A stretch of 64,000 bases of DNA from Ectopseudomonas composti (GTDB lineage Bacteria; Pseudomonadota; Gammaproteobacteria; Pseudomonadales; Pseudomonadaceae). A program made the position numbers and the translations under genes. The stretch covers positions 153,536 to 217,535 of the forward strand of contig NZ_FOWP01000008.1 in assembly GCF_900115475.1 (NCBI RefSeq), in the 5' to 3' direction. The notes beneath the pieces were generated by a model, which worked only from the letters and a program-made list of their open reading frames with translations, searched no databases and was not told the origin of the DNA. Position 1 is the first letter of the stretch. Each line of letters opens with the position of its first letter. Shown here piece after piece: positions 17,353-28,646 of this stretch.

Positions 17353-19229
17353 ATGCAATGCCTGCCCGCCCCTTCTCGCGCCGATCTGACCGTGAAACCG
17401 CGCCTGCTCCGTCACCTGTTGCTGATTCTGCTGTTCCTGCTGCTGGTGCTTGGCTGCGGCTACGCCGGCTATCACATCAGCGACCGCGCCGGTATCCGCG
17501 CGCTGGCCGAGAACGGCGAGCGTCAGCTGGAGCTCAACGCCCGCGCGGTGGAAAGCGAAATCACCAAGTACACCTACCTGCCCAGCCTGCTGGAGCTGGA
17601 AGGCAATGTCTCGCGCCTGCTGCTGGCGCCCACCGCCTACCGCCGTCATCACGTCAACATGTACCTGCAGGGGCTCAACGAGCGCAGCGGCAGCCTGGCC
17701 ATCTACGTGCTCGATCCGGACGGCCGGGTGATCGCTACCAGCAACTGGGACGAGGCCGACAGCTACCTCGGTGAAGACCTGTCGTTTCGCGCCTATTACC
17801 AGGACGCCATCAAGGGCCGCCCCGGCCGTTTCTATGGCATCGGCAGCACCACCGGCGAGCCCGGCTACTACCTGGCCCATGGTCTGCGCGACGGCAATCG
17901 CATCATCGGCGTGGCGGTGGTCAAGGTGCGTCTCGACGCCCTCGAAGAACGCTGGCAACGCGCCTTGCTGGAAGCCTACGTCAGCGACGAGAACGGCATC
18001 ATCATCCTCGCCAGTGATCCGATGGTGCGCCTCAAGGCCGTGCGCCCGCTCAACGATGAGACCAAGGAGCGCCTCGCACGCAGCCTGCAATACCACTGGG
18101 CGGCGCTGGAGGAGTTGCAACTGTTCAACCGCTCGCCGCTGGACAACGGCATCGAACAGGTCAGCTTCGCCACCGCCGGGGTGCCCGCCAACTACCTGCT
18201 GCAAACACGTCGCCTGGAAGACACGCCCTGGCATCTGACCCTGCTCAGCCCACTGCAGGAACAACGCAGTGCGGCTATGAGCCACGGCACGCTGGCAGCC
18301 GTGGCGGCGGCCCTGCTGGCCTTCCTGCTGATCGCCTGGAACGAGCGCCGCAAGGTCATCGCCACCCGCCTAGCCGCCCGCGAGGCACTGCAAGCGGCCA
18401 ACGACGAGCTGGAACGCAAGATCACCGAGCGCACCGCCGACCTGCAGGCCAGCAATGAACGCCTGCAAGCCGAGGTGCGCGAGCGCAAGCAGGCCGAAAC
18501 CACGTTGCGCCAGGCCCAGGACGAACTGGTGCAGGCCGGCAAGCTGGCGGTGATCGGGCAGATGTCCACCAGCATCGCCCATGAGCTGAACCAGCCGCTG
18601 GCGGCGCTGCGCACGCTGTCCGGCAATGCCGTGCGCTTTCTCCAGCGCGGCGCCCTGGATGTCGCCAGCAGCAACCTGCAGAACATCGCCGAGCTGGTCG
18701 ACCGCATGGGCAAGATCACCGGTAGCCTGCGCGCCTTCGCCCGCCGCACCGGCGACAGCGGCGAGGCCTCGCTGCAACAGGCTGTGGATGCGGCCGTGCT
18801 GCTCCTGCACCCGCGCCTGCAACGCACCAGCATGAAGATCCATCGCGACTATCTGCCCCCGGAGCAGGACGAGGTGCGCCTGGCCATCGAACAGATTCGC
18901 CTGGAGCAGATTCTGGTCAATTTGATCAGCAACGCCCTCGACGCCATGCGCGACCAGGTCGACCGGCAACTGTGGCTAAGCGGTAGCGCCGACAACGACG
19001 GTTACCGCCTGGAGGTCCGCGATAACGGCCCCGGCATTGCCCCGGAAACCCGCGTGCACCTGTTCGAACCCTTCTTCACCACCAAACCCGGCGAGCAGGG
19101 TCTTGGCCTCGGCCTGACTCTTTCCGCCAGCCTTGCCGCCGCGGCCGGTGGCAGCCTCACCGTACGCCACCCCGAAGAAGGCGGCACCGCCTTCATCCTC
19201 AGCTTGCCCTACCCGCGAGAGCCCAACGC

Positions 19230-19233
<4 letters not shown>
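17353..19233 (+). CDS. aauS: Acidic amino acid-responsive sensor kinase AauS (DctB-like)
   Basis: 626 residues from ATG 17353, preceded by GGGAGGA; the adjacent ATG at 17350 is too close to it. TM1 (about 13-35) and TM2 (about 310-330) enclose a double-Cache periplasmic sensor (IYVLDPDGRVIATSNWDEAD, FYGIGSTTGEPGYYLA). A coiled-coil linker leads to the kinase core: His410 in STSIAHELNQPLAAL, N-box NLISNALDAM, G-boxes DNGPGIAP and GLGLGLTLS. The DctB-type architecture and its place beside the Aat transporter fit AauS, which senses glutamate/aspartate-type ligands. It overlaps aauR by 4 bp. The assignment combines motif, synteny and family knowledge. Confidence 0.88.
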
Positions 19234-20552
<1,319 letters not shown>

Positions 20553-20623
20553 CCGCCGCCCTGGTAGGAGCGACTTCAGCCGCGAAAAAGGCAAGGCCGC
20601 AACGGCTTCATGACAAACAAAAA

Positions 20624-20641
20624 GGGAGCCCGCAGGCTCCC
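20624..20641 (-). terminator. Rho-independent terminator of fdhA operon
   Basis: GGGAGCC cgca GGCTCCC. On the minus strand the hairpin is followed by TTTTTGTTTG, giving a proper U-run for transcription coming from fdhA. On the plus strand (aauR side) the run is absent. Confidence 0.8.
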
Positions 20642-20712
20642 GAAAGAAGACGCCAACAACTGCGCCTTTGCCGTGAAAGGTAGCGACCTGGGACTAAACC
20701 CAGGTCATGCCG

Positions 20713-21912
20713 TCACGCGGCGCTGAAGCTCTTGTGCGGATCGATGACGAATTTCTTCGGCACGCCGGCATCGAACTCGCCGTAACCACGCGGTGCCTCG
20801 TCCAGGCTGATGACCTGCACGCCGACCACTTCGGCGATGTTGATACGGTCCCACATGATCGCCTGCATCAGTGCGCGGTTGTACTTCATCACCGGGGTCT
20901 GGCCGGTATGGAAGCTGTGCGACTTGGCCCAGCCGAGGCCGAAGCGAATGCTCAAGCTACCGATCTTCGCCGCCGCATCTACCGCGCCCGGGTCTTCGGT
21001 GACGTAGAGGCCGGGAATGCCGATCTTGCCGGCTACGCGCACGACCCCCATCAGCGAGTTGAGCACCGTGGCCGGCGCTTCCTGCTGCGCACCCGCATGG
21101 CCGTGGCCACGCGCTTCGAAGCCCACCGCATCGACCGCGCAATCCACCTCCGGCTCACCCAGCAGATCGGCGATCTGCTCATGCAACGGCGTGTCCTTGG
21201 ACAGGTCGGCGATTTCGAAGCCCTGAGCCTTGGCATGCGCCAGGCGCGTTGGGTTGACGTCACCGACGATTACCACCGCAGCACCGAGCAAACGCGCCGA
21301 CGCAGCAGCTGCCAGACCGACCGGGCCGGCGCCAGCGACGTAAACGGTGGAGCCTGGGCCAACACCGGCAGTGACCGCACCGTGATAGCCGGTGGGCAGA
21401 ATGTCGGACAGGCAGGTCAGATCGCGGATCTTCTCCATGGCCTTGTCGCGATCCGGCAGCTTGAGCAGGTTGAAGTCGGCGTAAGGCACCAGCACATACT
21501 CGGCCTGGCCGCCGGTCCAGTCGCCCATGTCGACGTAGCCGTAGGCACCGCCGGCACGCGCCGGGTTGACGGTCAGGCAGACGCCGGTGTGCTGTTCCTT
21601 ACACGAACGGCAGCGGCCGCAGGCGACGTTGAACGGCACGGAAACCAGATCACCGATCTGCAGGCGCTCGACATCACGGCCCTTCTCGATCACCTCGCCG
21701 GTGATCTCGTGACCCAGCACCAGGCCGACCTGCGCGGTGGTACGGCCACGCACCATGTGCTGGTCGGAGCCGCAGATATTGGTGGAAACGACTTTGAGGA
21801 TGACCCCGTGCTCGATCTTCTTGCCGCGCGGGTCCTGCATTTTCGGGTAGTCGATCTTCTGCACTTCGACCTTGCCCGTACCGAGATAAACCACACCACG
21901 ATTACCAGACAT
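20713..21912 (-). CDS. fdhA: Glutathione-independent formaldehyde dehydrogenase
   Basis: 399 residues, the same length as the characterised P. putida enzyme. It is a zinc medium-chain dehydrogenase: catalytic zinc Cys in NICGSDQH with GHE, structural zinc cysteines CGRCRSCKEQHTGVC, and the NAD fold VYVAGAGPVGLAAAASARLLG. The insertion typical of this nucleotide-retaining enzyme is present (LTCLSDILPTGYHGAV). It oxidises formaldehyde released by betaine, dimethylglycine and sarcosine demethylation to formate. It is the last gene of glyA-soxBDAG-purU-fdhA, matching the order known in P. aeruginosa, and has a terminator downstream. A 262-bp gap with repeats precedes it. Confidence 0.94.
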   Translation of the reverse strand: MSGNRGVVYLGTGKVEVQKIDYPKMQDPRGKKIEHGVILKVVSTNICGSDQHMVRGRTTAQVGLVLGHEITGEVIEKGRDVERLQIGDLVSVPFNVACGRCRSCKEQHTGVCLTVNPARAGGAYGYVDMGDWTGGQAEYVLVPYADFNLLKLPDRDKAMEKIRDLTCLSDILPTGYHGAVTAGVGPGSTVYVAGAGPVGLAAAASARLLGAAVVIVGDVNPTRLAHAKAQGFEIADLSKDTPLHEQIADLLGEPEVDCAVDAVGFEARGHGHAGAQQEAPATVLNSLMGVVRVAGKIGIPGLYVTEDPGAVDAAAKIGSLSIRFGLGWAKSHSFHTGQTPVMKYNRALMQAIMWDRINIAEVVGVQVISLDEAPRGYGEFDAGVPKKFVIDPHKSFSAA

Positions 21913-22032
21913 GCGTAACTCTCCTTTCTTGTTGTGGACACAAGACGCGACCGATTGGCCACGCTGCCTTGCACTGGAGCTTGTTGCGTCTGTTGCCGGA
22001 AACCGCCGGTAATACCTGGCAGGGCGGGTTCC

Positions 22033-22151
22033 GTAGGTTGGGCCGGGCGGCGATCCGCTTCAGCCCACCAATAGAGTTCTTCGTTGCGACTGGTGGGCTA
22101 AAGCCCGCCCTACGAATAGCGTCGTTACCGTAGGGTGGGCTTTAGCCCACC
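22033..22151. repeat. REP-like cluster, family C (GTAGGGTGGGCTTTAGCCCACC)
   Basis: Three related elements lie between purU and fdhA: GTAGGTTGGGCC...CAGCCCACC (22033-22069), TGGTGGGCTAAAGCCCGCCC (22091-22110) and GTAGGGTGGGCTTTAGCCC followed by ACC (22130-22151). Each is a small palindrome, and the last two are inverted relative to one another. Confidence 0.65.
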
Positions 22152-22174
22152 AAATATTCGGGTTGGCGATGCGT

Positions 22175-23038
22175 TCAGGCGTTGAGCACCACCGTGCGGT
22201 TGGCGTTGAGGAACACGCGGCGCTCGATGTGGTAACCGACCGCGCGGGCCAGGGTCAGGCATTCGATGTCGCGGCCCTTGGCGATCAGGTCTTCGGGGTA
22301 GTGGGCGTGATCCACCGCCTCCACGCCCTGGGCGATGATCGGCCCCTCGTCGAGGTCGTTGTTGATGTAGTGCGCCGTGGCGCCGACCAGCTTGACGCCC
22401 TTCTGGTAGGCCTGGTGATAGGGCTTGGCGCCCTTGAAGCCGGGCAGCAGCGAGTGATGAATATTGATCGCCCAGCCGTCCAGCTTGCGGCACAGCTCCG
22501 GCGACAGCACCTGCATGTAGCGGGCGAGCACCACCAGCTCCGCGCCGGTGTCCTCGATCACCTGCAGCACCTTGCGCTCCTGCGCCGGCTTGTCGGCCGG
22601 GTCGAGCGGAAAATGGTGGTAGGGAATGCCGTGCCAGCGCGCCAGCGGCTCGAGATCGGGATGGTTGGACACCACCGCCACCACGTCCATAGCCAGTTGG
22701 CCGATGCGCTGGCGATACAGGAGGTCATGCAGGCAGTGGTCGGCCTTGGACACCATCAACACTACCTTGGCGCGATAGCCCGGCGGGGTCAGCTCGACCT
22801 GCATGTCGAAGGGCGCCAGACGCTCGGCCACGCCGGCGCGGAAGGCGGCTTCATCGAAGTCCTGCGGTTGGCGGAACTCGACGCGGATGAAGAAGCGCGA
22901 GGACAGCCGATCATCGAAGCTGTGATGCTCGGTGACGTAGCAGCGCTGCTCGAAGAGAAAGCGCGTGACCGCGTCCACGGTGCCGAGCACGCTCGGACAA
23001 TGGGCGGTGAGAATCCAGGTGTCGGGGGTGCGGCTCAT
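22175..23038 (-). CDS. purU: Formyltetrahydrofolate deformylase
   Basis: 287 residues. An N-terminal ACT domain (about 8-85, TWILTAHCPSVLGTVDAVTRF) is followed by a formyltransferase-fold hydrolase with INIHHSLLPGFKGAKPYHQA and the DEGPIIAQG block carrying the conserved Asp. PurU releases formate from 10-formyl-THF. Here it recycles THF charged by sarcosine and dimethylglycine demethylation, as in the P. aeruginosa cluster. It lies between soxG and fdhA on the same strand; gaps on both sides contain REP-like repeats. The genome may carry another purU elsewhere. Confidence 0.92.
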   Translation of the reverse strand: MSRTPDTWILTAHCPSVLGTVDAVTRFLFEQRCYVTEHHSFDDRLSSRFFIRVEFRQPQDFDEAAFRAGVAERLAPFDMQVELTPPGYRAKVVLMVSKADHCLHDLLYRQRIGQLAMDVVAVVSNHPDLEPLARWHGIPYHHFPLDPADKPAQERKVLQVIEDTGAELVVLARYMQVLSPELCRKLDGWAINIHHSLLPGFKGAKPYHQAYQKGVKLVGATAHYINNDLDEGPIIAQGVEAVDHAHYPEDLIAKGRDIECLTLARAVGYHIERRVFLNANRTVVLNA

Positions 23039-23059
23039 AACAAACTCCGATGATTTTCA

Positions 23060-23162
23060 CCCCTCTCCCGCTTGCGGGAGAGGGGCCGGGGGAGAGGGCC
23101 GCCGGTACAACGCTATCCGCCCTTCCCCTCTCCCCAGCCCTCTCCCCAGAGGGGAGAGGGAG
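23060..23162. repeat. REP-like cluster, family B (CCCCTCTCCCGC), copy 1
   Basis: CCCCTCTCCCGC/GCGGGAGAGGGG (23060-23085, 2-nt loop) is followed by GGGGGAGAGGG and a second CCCTCTCC...GGAGAGGG structure ending at 23162. It fills the purU-soxG gap. Other copies are at 27195, 28603 and 44530. Confidence 0.75.
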
Positions 23163-23172
23163 CCGTTCGATA

Positions 23173-23802
23173 TCAGGCCTCAACGGCGAGACCGTACTCG
23201 GCGCTGGCATCCTGCAGCCACAACCAGAAGTAGTCGGAGAAGCTGCGGCGAATCACCAGCTCCCAGGTCTCTTCGCCGGTGTGGCGAATCACCAGCTGCG
23301 ACTTGGCGAACACGGTGCCTACCGCCTTGCCGACCGGGAAGTTGCTCGGGTGCACGTCGTAGCTGCTGGACTTCATCAGCAGCTCGCGCACCTTCGGCCC
23401 GGACAGCTCCAGCAGGGTTTGCCCGCCGCTGACGTTGACCACCGAGAAATGCTGACCGTCCAGCGCTGTACGCAGCTTGCGCTCGACCTCGAACTCGCTG
23501 CCGCCAGGCACGATCAGCAGCCACTCGTCCGGGCCCAGCCACTGTAGTGAGGTGTCGCCGTCGGCTACCAGGGTCAGCGCCACCGGCAGCTCCAGGCCCA
23601 GGGCCTTGTGCACACCGCCGGAGAAGCCAGCGTCCTTGACATCCCCACGAATGACCAAGTGCCCGCGCAGTTTCTTCTCGCGCAGGGTGATGCCGGCGTT
23701 CTTGCGGCCCTTGCCAACCAGCTCATGCAGGCCGGCGTGATGCAGCGGCGACTGCCCGGCGATGTCGGCGGGACGTTGTTGGTAGACGTTGACGTTAGAC
23801 AT
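23173..23802 (-). CDS. soxG: Sarcosine oxidase gamma subunit
   Basis: 209 residues from ATG 23802 (MSNVNVYQQRPADIAGQSPL), which overlaps the end of soxA by 8 bp. It is the GcvT-like gamma subunit of heterotetrameric sarcosine oxidase (SoxBDAG), the flavoenzyme that converts sarcosine to glycine plus 5,10-methylene-THF or formaldehyde and H2O2. Conserved blocks include WLGPDEWLLIVPGGSEFEV and SGGQTLLELSGPKVRELL. It is the last sox gene; purU follows after a family B repeat. Confidence 0.92.
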   Translation of the reverse strand: MSNVNVYQQRPADIAGQSPLHHAGLHELVGKGRKNAGITLREKKLRGHLVIRGDVKDAGFSGGVHKALGLELPVALTLVADGDTSLQWLGPDEWLLIVPGGSEFEVERKLRTALDGQHFSVVNVSGGQTLLELSGPKVRELLMKSSSYDVHPSNFPVGKAVGTVFAKSQLVIRHTGEETWELVIRRSFSDYFWLWLQDASAEYGLAVEA

Positions 23803-26800
23803 TCTGGCGATCCCCTTTCGGGTCATAGAACACGGAGCTGCAGATTTCGGCTTCGATCAGGCTGCCATCGGCCAGCGGCGCGAACACACGCTCGCCCATG
23901 CGCTTGAGACCGCCCTTGACCACCGCCATGGCGAAGCTGTAACCCATGGCCGCGCTCATGTAGCTGGAGGTGACGTGGCCGACCATCTGCATCGGGATGG
24001 AATGTTTCGGGTCGAACACCAGTTGCGCGCCTTCCGGCAGCACCTGGTTCGGGTTGACCGGTTTCAGCCCGACCAGCTGCTTGCGGTCTTCGCGCAGGCA
24101 GTCGTCGCGGTTCATACCGCGCTTGCCGATCCAGGAGAACGGCTTGGTGCGGCCGACGCACCAGCCCATGTTGAGGTCGTCCGGGGTCACCGAGGCGTCG
24201 GTGTCCTGACCAACGATGATGAAGCCCTTCTCGGCCCGCAGCACGTGCATGGTCTCGGTGCCGTAAGGGGTCAGGTCGAACTCCTTGCCGGCTTCGATGA
24301 TCTGCTCCCACACGCCCAGGGCGTAGTCGGCCTGCACGTTCACTTCATAGCTCAGCTCGCCGGTGAAGGAGATGCGGAACACCCGCGCCGGCACGCCGCC
24401 GACCAGGCCTTCCTTCCAGCTCATGAAGGGGAAGGCGTCCTTGTCCAGGTCGATGTCGGTGACCTTGGCCAGCAGCTTGCGGCTGTTGGGGCCGGACAGG
24501 GTCATGGTCGCCCAGTGGTCGGTGACCGAAGTGAAATACACCTTCAGCTCCGGCCATTCGGTCTGGTGGTAGATCTCCAGCCACTCCATCACGCGGGCAG
24601 CGCCGCCGGTGGTGGTGGTCATGACGAAATGGTTGTCGGCCAGACAGGCGGTGACGCCGTCGTCGAAGACCATGCCGTCTTCCTTGCACATCAGGCCGTA
24701 GCGCGCCTTGCCCACGTCCAGCTTGGTCCAGGCGTTGGTGTAGACACGGTTGAGGAACTCACGGGCATCCGAGCCCTGGATGTCGATCTTGCCCAGGGTC
24801 GAGGCATCGAGAATACCCACGCTGTTGCGCACGGCCAGGCACTCACGGGCCACGGCGGCATGCAGGTCCTCGCCATTTTTCGGGAAGTACCAGGGGCGCT
24901 TCCACTGGCCGACGTCCTCGAACTCGGCGCCGTTCTTCACGTGCCAGGCCTGCATCGCGGTGTAGCGCTTGGCATCGAACAGGGCACCACAGTGCCGGCC
25001 AGCCACGGCGCCGAAGGTCACCGGGGTGTAGTTCGGACGGAACATGGTGGTGCCCATCTGCACGATGCTGATGCCCATCGAACGCGCGGCGATGGCCAAG
25101 CCGTTGATATTGCCCAGCTTGCCCTGGTCAGTGCCGAAACCCAGTGCGGTGTAGCGTTTGACGTGCTCGACCGACTCGAAGCCTTCACGCGTCGCCAGCT
25201 CGATACCGGCAGCGGTGACGTCGTTCTGCAGGTCGACGAACTGCTTGGGCGCACGCGCCGTGGACTTGTCGTGCGGCACCTGGAACAGCGCCAGCATCGG
25301 CTCTTCCTGGCGCGCCTCGGCCTGCGGCAGGCTGCCGCTGACGGCCTTGTAACCAGCCTCGGCAGCTGCCTTGGCGCCGGCCTCGAAACCGTTGGCGAGT
25401 ACGTCGCCGAGGGCGAACACGCCATTCACCGCACCGGCGTCGATGCGCTGCTGGATACCGTTACCCGGCCCCGGCACGAAACCGAGGATGTCTTCACGCC
25501 ACTCCGGGCGACCGCCCAGGTGCGAAGCCAGGTGCACTACCGGGCTATAACCGCCGGAGCTGACGATCAGGTCGCAGTCGACCACTTCGCCGGGGCTGGT
25601 GACCTTGTGTGCCTTGGTATCGATGGCGCAGATACGCGCGCCTGTCACGCGCTTGCTGCCGCGCGCCTCGACCACCGCGCTGCCGGTGAGGATGCGCACG
25701 CCACGTGCACGTGCTTCCTCGACCCAGGCGCCGCGCGGGTTGCTGCGTGCATCGGCGACAGCCACCACCTTGCGCCCGACATCGAGCCAGTCGAGCACCA
25801 CGCGGTAGGCATAATCGTTGTTGGTCGACAGCACCAGTTCCTGCCCAGGTGCCACGCCATAACGGCGGACGTAGGTCGACACGGCGCCAGCCAGCATGTT
25901 GCCGGGCACATCGTTGTTGGCGTACACCAGCGGCCGCTCGTGGGCGCCACTGGCCAACACCACACGCTTGGCACGCACGCGGTGCATGCGCTGACGGGCC
26001 TGCCCCATCGGAGCGACTTCACCGAGGTGATCGGTTAGACGCTGATGGATGGTGAGGAAGTTGTGGTCGTGGTAACCGTTGACTGTGGCGCGTGGCAGCA
26101 GGGTGACTTCCGGCAGCGTCTTCAGCTCGGCGATGGCCTGCGCTACCCATTCGGCGGCAGGCTTGCCATCCAGGGTTTCACGGGTGTCGAGCAGGCTGCC
26201 ACCGAACTCTTCCTGCTCATCGGCGAGGATCACTCTCGCACCGCTGCGGCCGGCCGCCAATGCGGCAGCCAGGCCGGCAGGGCCGGCGCCGACGATCAGC
26301 ACGTCGCAGTGCTGGTTCATCTGGTCATAGATATCCGGGTCGACCTCGGTGGGCGAACGGCCCAGGCCTGCGGCCTTACGGATGTACTTCTCGTAGGTCA
26401 TCCACAGGTTCTGCGGATACATGAAAGTCTTGTAGTAGAAACCGGGCGGCATCATGCCGCCGCCAACCTTGCCGAGGATACCCATCAGGTCGGTGTTGAC
26501 GCTTGGCCAGCCGTTGGTGCTGCTGGCCACCAGACCGCTGTACAGCGCCTGCTGAGTGGCACGCACGTTGGGGATCTGCGCGGCTTCGCTAGAGCCGATC
26601 TGCAGCACGGCGTTGGGCTCTTCGGCGCCCGCCGCGACGATGCCGCGTGGCCGCGAATACTTGAAACTGCGACCGACGATGTCGACGCCGTTGGCCAGCA
26701 GCGCGGCGGCCAGGCTGTCGCCGGCGAAACCCTGGTAGGTCTGGCCGTTGAAGGTGAAGCTCAGCGGTTGGCTGCGGTCGATGCGACCGCCCTTGGCAAG

Positions 26801-26818
26801 ACGATTGACCTGGCTCAT
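23795..26818 (-). CDS. soxA: Sarcosine oxidase alpha subunit
   Basis: 1007 residues from ATG 26818, where the start overlaps the soxD stop (ATGA). The N-terminal 2Fe-2S-like fold (residues 15-95, FTFNGQTYQGFAGDSLAAAL) lacks the cluster cysteines, as usual. The NAD/FAD-binding part has VGAGPAG (176-182). The C-terminal third is a GcvT-like, THF-binding domain with NSVGILDASTLGKIDIQGSDA. It is the large subunit of the SoxBDAG complex. Length and domain order are standard, with no frameshift. Confidence 0.95.
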   Translation of the reverse strand: MSQVNRLAKGGRIDRSQPLSFTFNGQTYQGFAGDSLAAALLANGVDIVGRSFKYSRPRGIVAAGAEEPNAVLQIGSSEAAQIPNVRATQQALYSGLVASSTNGWPSVNTDLMGILGKVGGGMMPPGFYYKTFMYPQNLWMTYEKYIRKAAGLGRSPTEVDPDIYDQMNQHCDVLIVGAGPAGLAAALAAGRSGARVILADEQEEFGGSLLDTRETLDGKPAAEWVAQAIAELKTLPEVTLLPRATVNGYHDHNFLTIHQRLTDHLGEVAPMGQARQRMHRVRAKRVVLASGAHERPLVYANNDVPGNMLAGAVSTYVRRYGVAPGQELVLSTNNDYAYRVVLDWLDVGRKVVAVADARSNPRGAWVEEARARGVRILTGSAVVEARGSKRVTGARICAIDTKAHKVTSPGEVVDCDLIVSSGGYSPVVHLASHLGGRPEWREDILGFVPGPGNGIQQRIDAGAVNGVFALGDVLANGFEAGAKAAAEAGYKAVSGSLPQAEARQEEPMLALFQVPHDKSTARAPKQFVDLQNDVTAAGIELATREGFESVEHVKRYTALGFGTDQGKLGNINGLAIAARSMGISIVQMGTTMFRPNYTPVTFGAVAGRHCGALFDAKRYTAMQAWHVKNGAEFEDVGQWKRPWYFPKNGEDLHAAVARECLAVRNSVGILDASTLGKIDIQGSDAREFLNRVYTNAWTKLDVGKARYGLMCKEDGMVFDDGVTACLADNHFVMTTTTGGAARVMEWLEIYHQTEWPELKVYFTSVTDHWATMTLSGPNSRKLLAKVTDIDLDKDAFPFMSWKEGLVGGVPARVFRISFTGELSYEVNVQADYALGVWEQIIEAGKEFDLTPYGTETMHVLRAEKGFIIVGQDTDASVTPDDLNMGWCVGRTKPFSWIGKRGMNRDDCLREDRKQLVGLKPVNPNQVLPEGAQLVFDPKHSIPMQMVGHVTSSYMSAAMGYSFAMAVVKGGLKRMGERVFAPLADGSLIEAEICSSVFYDPKGDRQNV

Positions 26819-27141
26819 GCCGTTACTCCTTCTGCCACGGCTTGCTTGTCGGTGGCCCCAGCCGCAGTGACCGACGGTTTCTCGCCGACCTTGTAGGTCT
26901 CGAGGATCTCGTAGGTCACGGTGTGGCGGGTGACGTTGAAATACTTGCGGCAACCGGCCGCGTGCACCCACAACTCGTGGTGAATGCCGCGCGGGTTGTC
27001 ACGGAAGAACATGTACTCGCCCCACTCAGCATCGCTGCAGGCGTCAGGGTCAAGCGGGCGGGCGATATGCGCCTGGCCCTTGGCATGGAATTCCTCTTCG
27101 GAGCGCAGTTCGCCACAGTAGGGGCAGAAGATGTGCAGCAT
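26815..27141 (-). CDS. soxD: Sarcosine oxidase delta subunit
   Basis: 108 residues from ATG 27141, preceded by an excellent GGAGG. Zinc ligands are visible as CPYCGE near the N-terminus, H at HHELWVHAAGC and C in GCRKYF. It is the small zinc-binding delta subunit of heterotetrameric sarcosine oxidase. It overlaps soxA by 4 bp. The gap to soxB upstream holds a family B repeat, so soxDAG may be a tighter translational unit than soxB-soxD. Confidence 0.93.
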   Translation of the reverse strand: MLHIFCPYCGELRSEEEFHAKGQAHIARPLDPDACSDAEWGEYMFFRDNPRGIHHELWVHAAGCRKYFNVTRHTVTYEILETYKVGEKPSVTAAGATDKQAVAEGVTA

Positions 27142-27194
27142 GGTGGCCTCCTGAAACACTCCCCGCTCGCAGATGCCAACGGGGTTTATCTTGT

Positions 27195-27301
27195 CTCCCC
27201 TCTCCCACTTGTGGGAGAGGGGTCGGGGGAGAAGGCTACGGCGTTGGCCGAACCACCCTCTCCCGCCCTTCGGGCACCCTCTCCCGCAAGCGGGAGAGGG
27301 T
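27195..27301. repeat. REP-like cluster, family B, copy 2
   Basis: CCCCTCTCCCAC/GTGGGAGAGGGG (27197-27222) and CCCTCTCCCGC/GCGGGAGAGGG (27277-27300), joined by GTCGGGGGAGAAGG and ACCCTCTCCC segments. It occupies the soxB-soxD gap. Confidence 0.75.
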
Positions 27302-27329
27302 CATCAGATGTCGCGCTGCACGCGACCTT

Positions 27330-28580
27330 TTAGTGAGCCACCGCCGCAGCGCCGTGCTCGTCGATCAGTGCGCCGGTGTGGAAACGATCGATGGAGAACG
27401 GCTTGGCCAACGGGTGCATTTCGCCCTTGGCCAGGCTGGCAGCGAACACGTGACCCGAACCCGGCGTGGCCTTGAAGCCACCGGTACCCCAACCGCAGTT
27501 GAAAAACAGGTTGTCCACCGGGGTCTTGGAAATGATCGGGCAGGCGTCCGGGCAGGTGTCGACGATGCCGCCCCACTGGCGGTTCATGCGCACCCGCGAG
27601 AGCACCGGGAACATCTCGACGATGGCCTGCAGGGTGTGCTCGATGGTGTGGTAGGAACCACGCTGGCCGTAGCCGTTGTAACCGTCGATACCGGCACCGA
27701 TGACCAGGTCGCCTTTGTCCGACTGGCTGATGTAGCCATGCACGGCGTTGGACATGATCACGCTGTCGATGATCGGCTTGATCGGCTCGGACACCAACGC
27801 CTGCAACGGGTGCGACTCCAGCGGCAGACGGAAGCCGGCGAGCCCCGCCATGTGCCCCGAGTTCCCGGCAGTGACCACACCGACGCGCTTGGCACCGATG
27901 AAGCCCTTGTTAGTTTCCACGCCGATCACCGCGCCGTTCTGCTTGCGGAAACCGATCACCTCGGTGTTCTGGATCAGGTCGACGCCCAACGCATCGGCGG
28001 CACGCGCATAACCCCAGGCCACGGCATCGTGACGGGCCACACCACCGCGACGCTGCACGGTGGAACCCATCACCGGGTAGCGAGTGTTCTTGCTGCAGTC
28101 GAGGTAGGGAATCTCCGCCTCGACCTGCTTGGCATCGAGCAGTTCGCCATCCACACCATTGAGGCGGTTGGCGCTGACGCGGCGCTCGGCGTCACGCATG
28201 TCTTGCAGGGTGTGGCAGAGGTTGTAGACGCCACGCTGGGAGAACATGACGTTGTAGTTGATGTCCTGCGACAGCCCTTCCCACAGTTTCATCGCGTGCT
28301 CGTAGAGCTGCGCCGACTCGTCCCACAGGTAGTTGGAACGCACGATGGTGGTGTTGCGCGCGGTGTTGCCGCCACCGAGCCAGCCCTTCTCCACCACGGC
28401 GACGTTCTTCACGCCGAATTCCTTGGCCAGGTAGTAGGCCGTGGCCAGGCCGTGACCGCCACCGCCGACGATGACCACGTCGTATACCGGCTTGGGTGTC
28501 GGGTTGCGCCACATGCGCTGCCAGTTCTCATGGTGGCTGAACGAGTGCTTGAACAGGCCGAAGCCGGAATAACGTTGCAT
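27330..28580 (-). CDS. soxB: Sarcosine oxidase beta subunit
   Basis: 416 residues from ATG 28580 ([12 protein letters not shown]), with GGAG 7 nt upstream; an ATG two codons earlier lies only 1 nt from that site and is rejected. It has a DAO-type FAD-binding fold with [18 protein letters not shown] (about 37-54) and the covalent-FMN region near HENWQ. The catalytic-side blocks [14 protein letters not shown] and [14 protein letters not shown] are intact. It is the beta (flavin) subunit of SoxBDAG. It follows glyA across a 66-bp gap that holds a family B repeat. Confidence 0.95.
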   Translation of the reverse strand: MQRYSGFGLFKHSFSHHENWQRMWRNPTPKPVYDVVIVGGGGHGLATAYYLAKEFGVKNVAVVEKGWLGGGNTARNTTIVRSNYLWDESAQLYEHAMKLWEGLSQDINYNVMFSQRGVYNLCHTLQDMRDAERRVSANRLNGVDGELLDAKQVEAEIPYLDCSKNTRYPVMGSTVQRRGGVARHDAVAWGYARAADALGVDLIQNTEVIGFRKQNGAVIGVETNKGFIGAKRVGVVTAGNSGHMAGLAGFRLPLESHPLQALVSEPIKPIIDSVIMSNAVHGYISQSDKGDLVIGAGIDGYNGYGQRGSYHTIEHTLQAIVEMFPVLSRVRMNRQWGGIVDTCPDACPIISKTPVDNLFFNCGWGTGGFKATPGSGHVFAASLAKGEMHPLAKPFSIDRFHTGALIDEHGAAAVAH

Positions 28581-28602
28581 GGGCATGCTCCAGGGTTCTA
28601 CT

Positions 28603-28641
28603 CCCCTCTCCCGCTTGCGGGAGAGGGGCCGGGGGAGAGGG
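28603..28641. repeat. REP-like element, family B, copy 3
   Basis: CCCCTCTCCCGC/GCGGGAGAGGGG (28603-28628) followed by CCGGGGGAGAGGG, between glyA and soxB. Confidence 0.75.
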
Positions 28642-28646
28642 TTGGC

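Noticed and set aside
23060..23162. Strong factor-independent terminators inside the sox operon
   Set aside because: The CCCTCTCCC hairpins lack T-runs and recur as an interspersed family, so they were called repeats.
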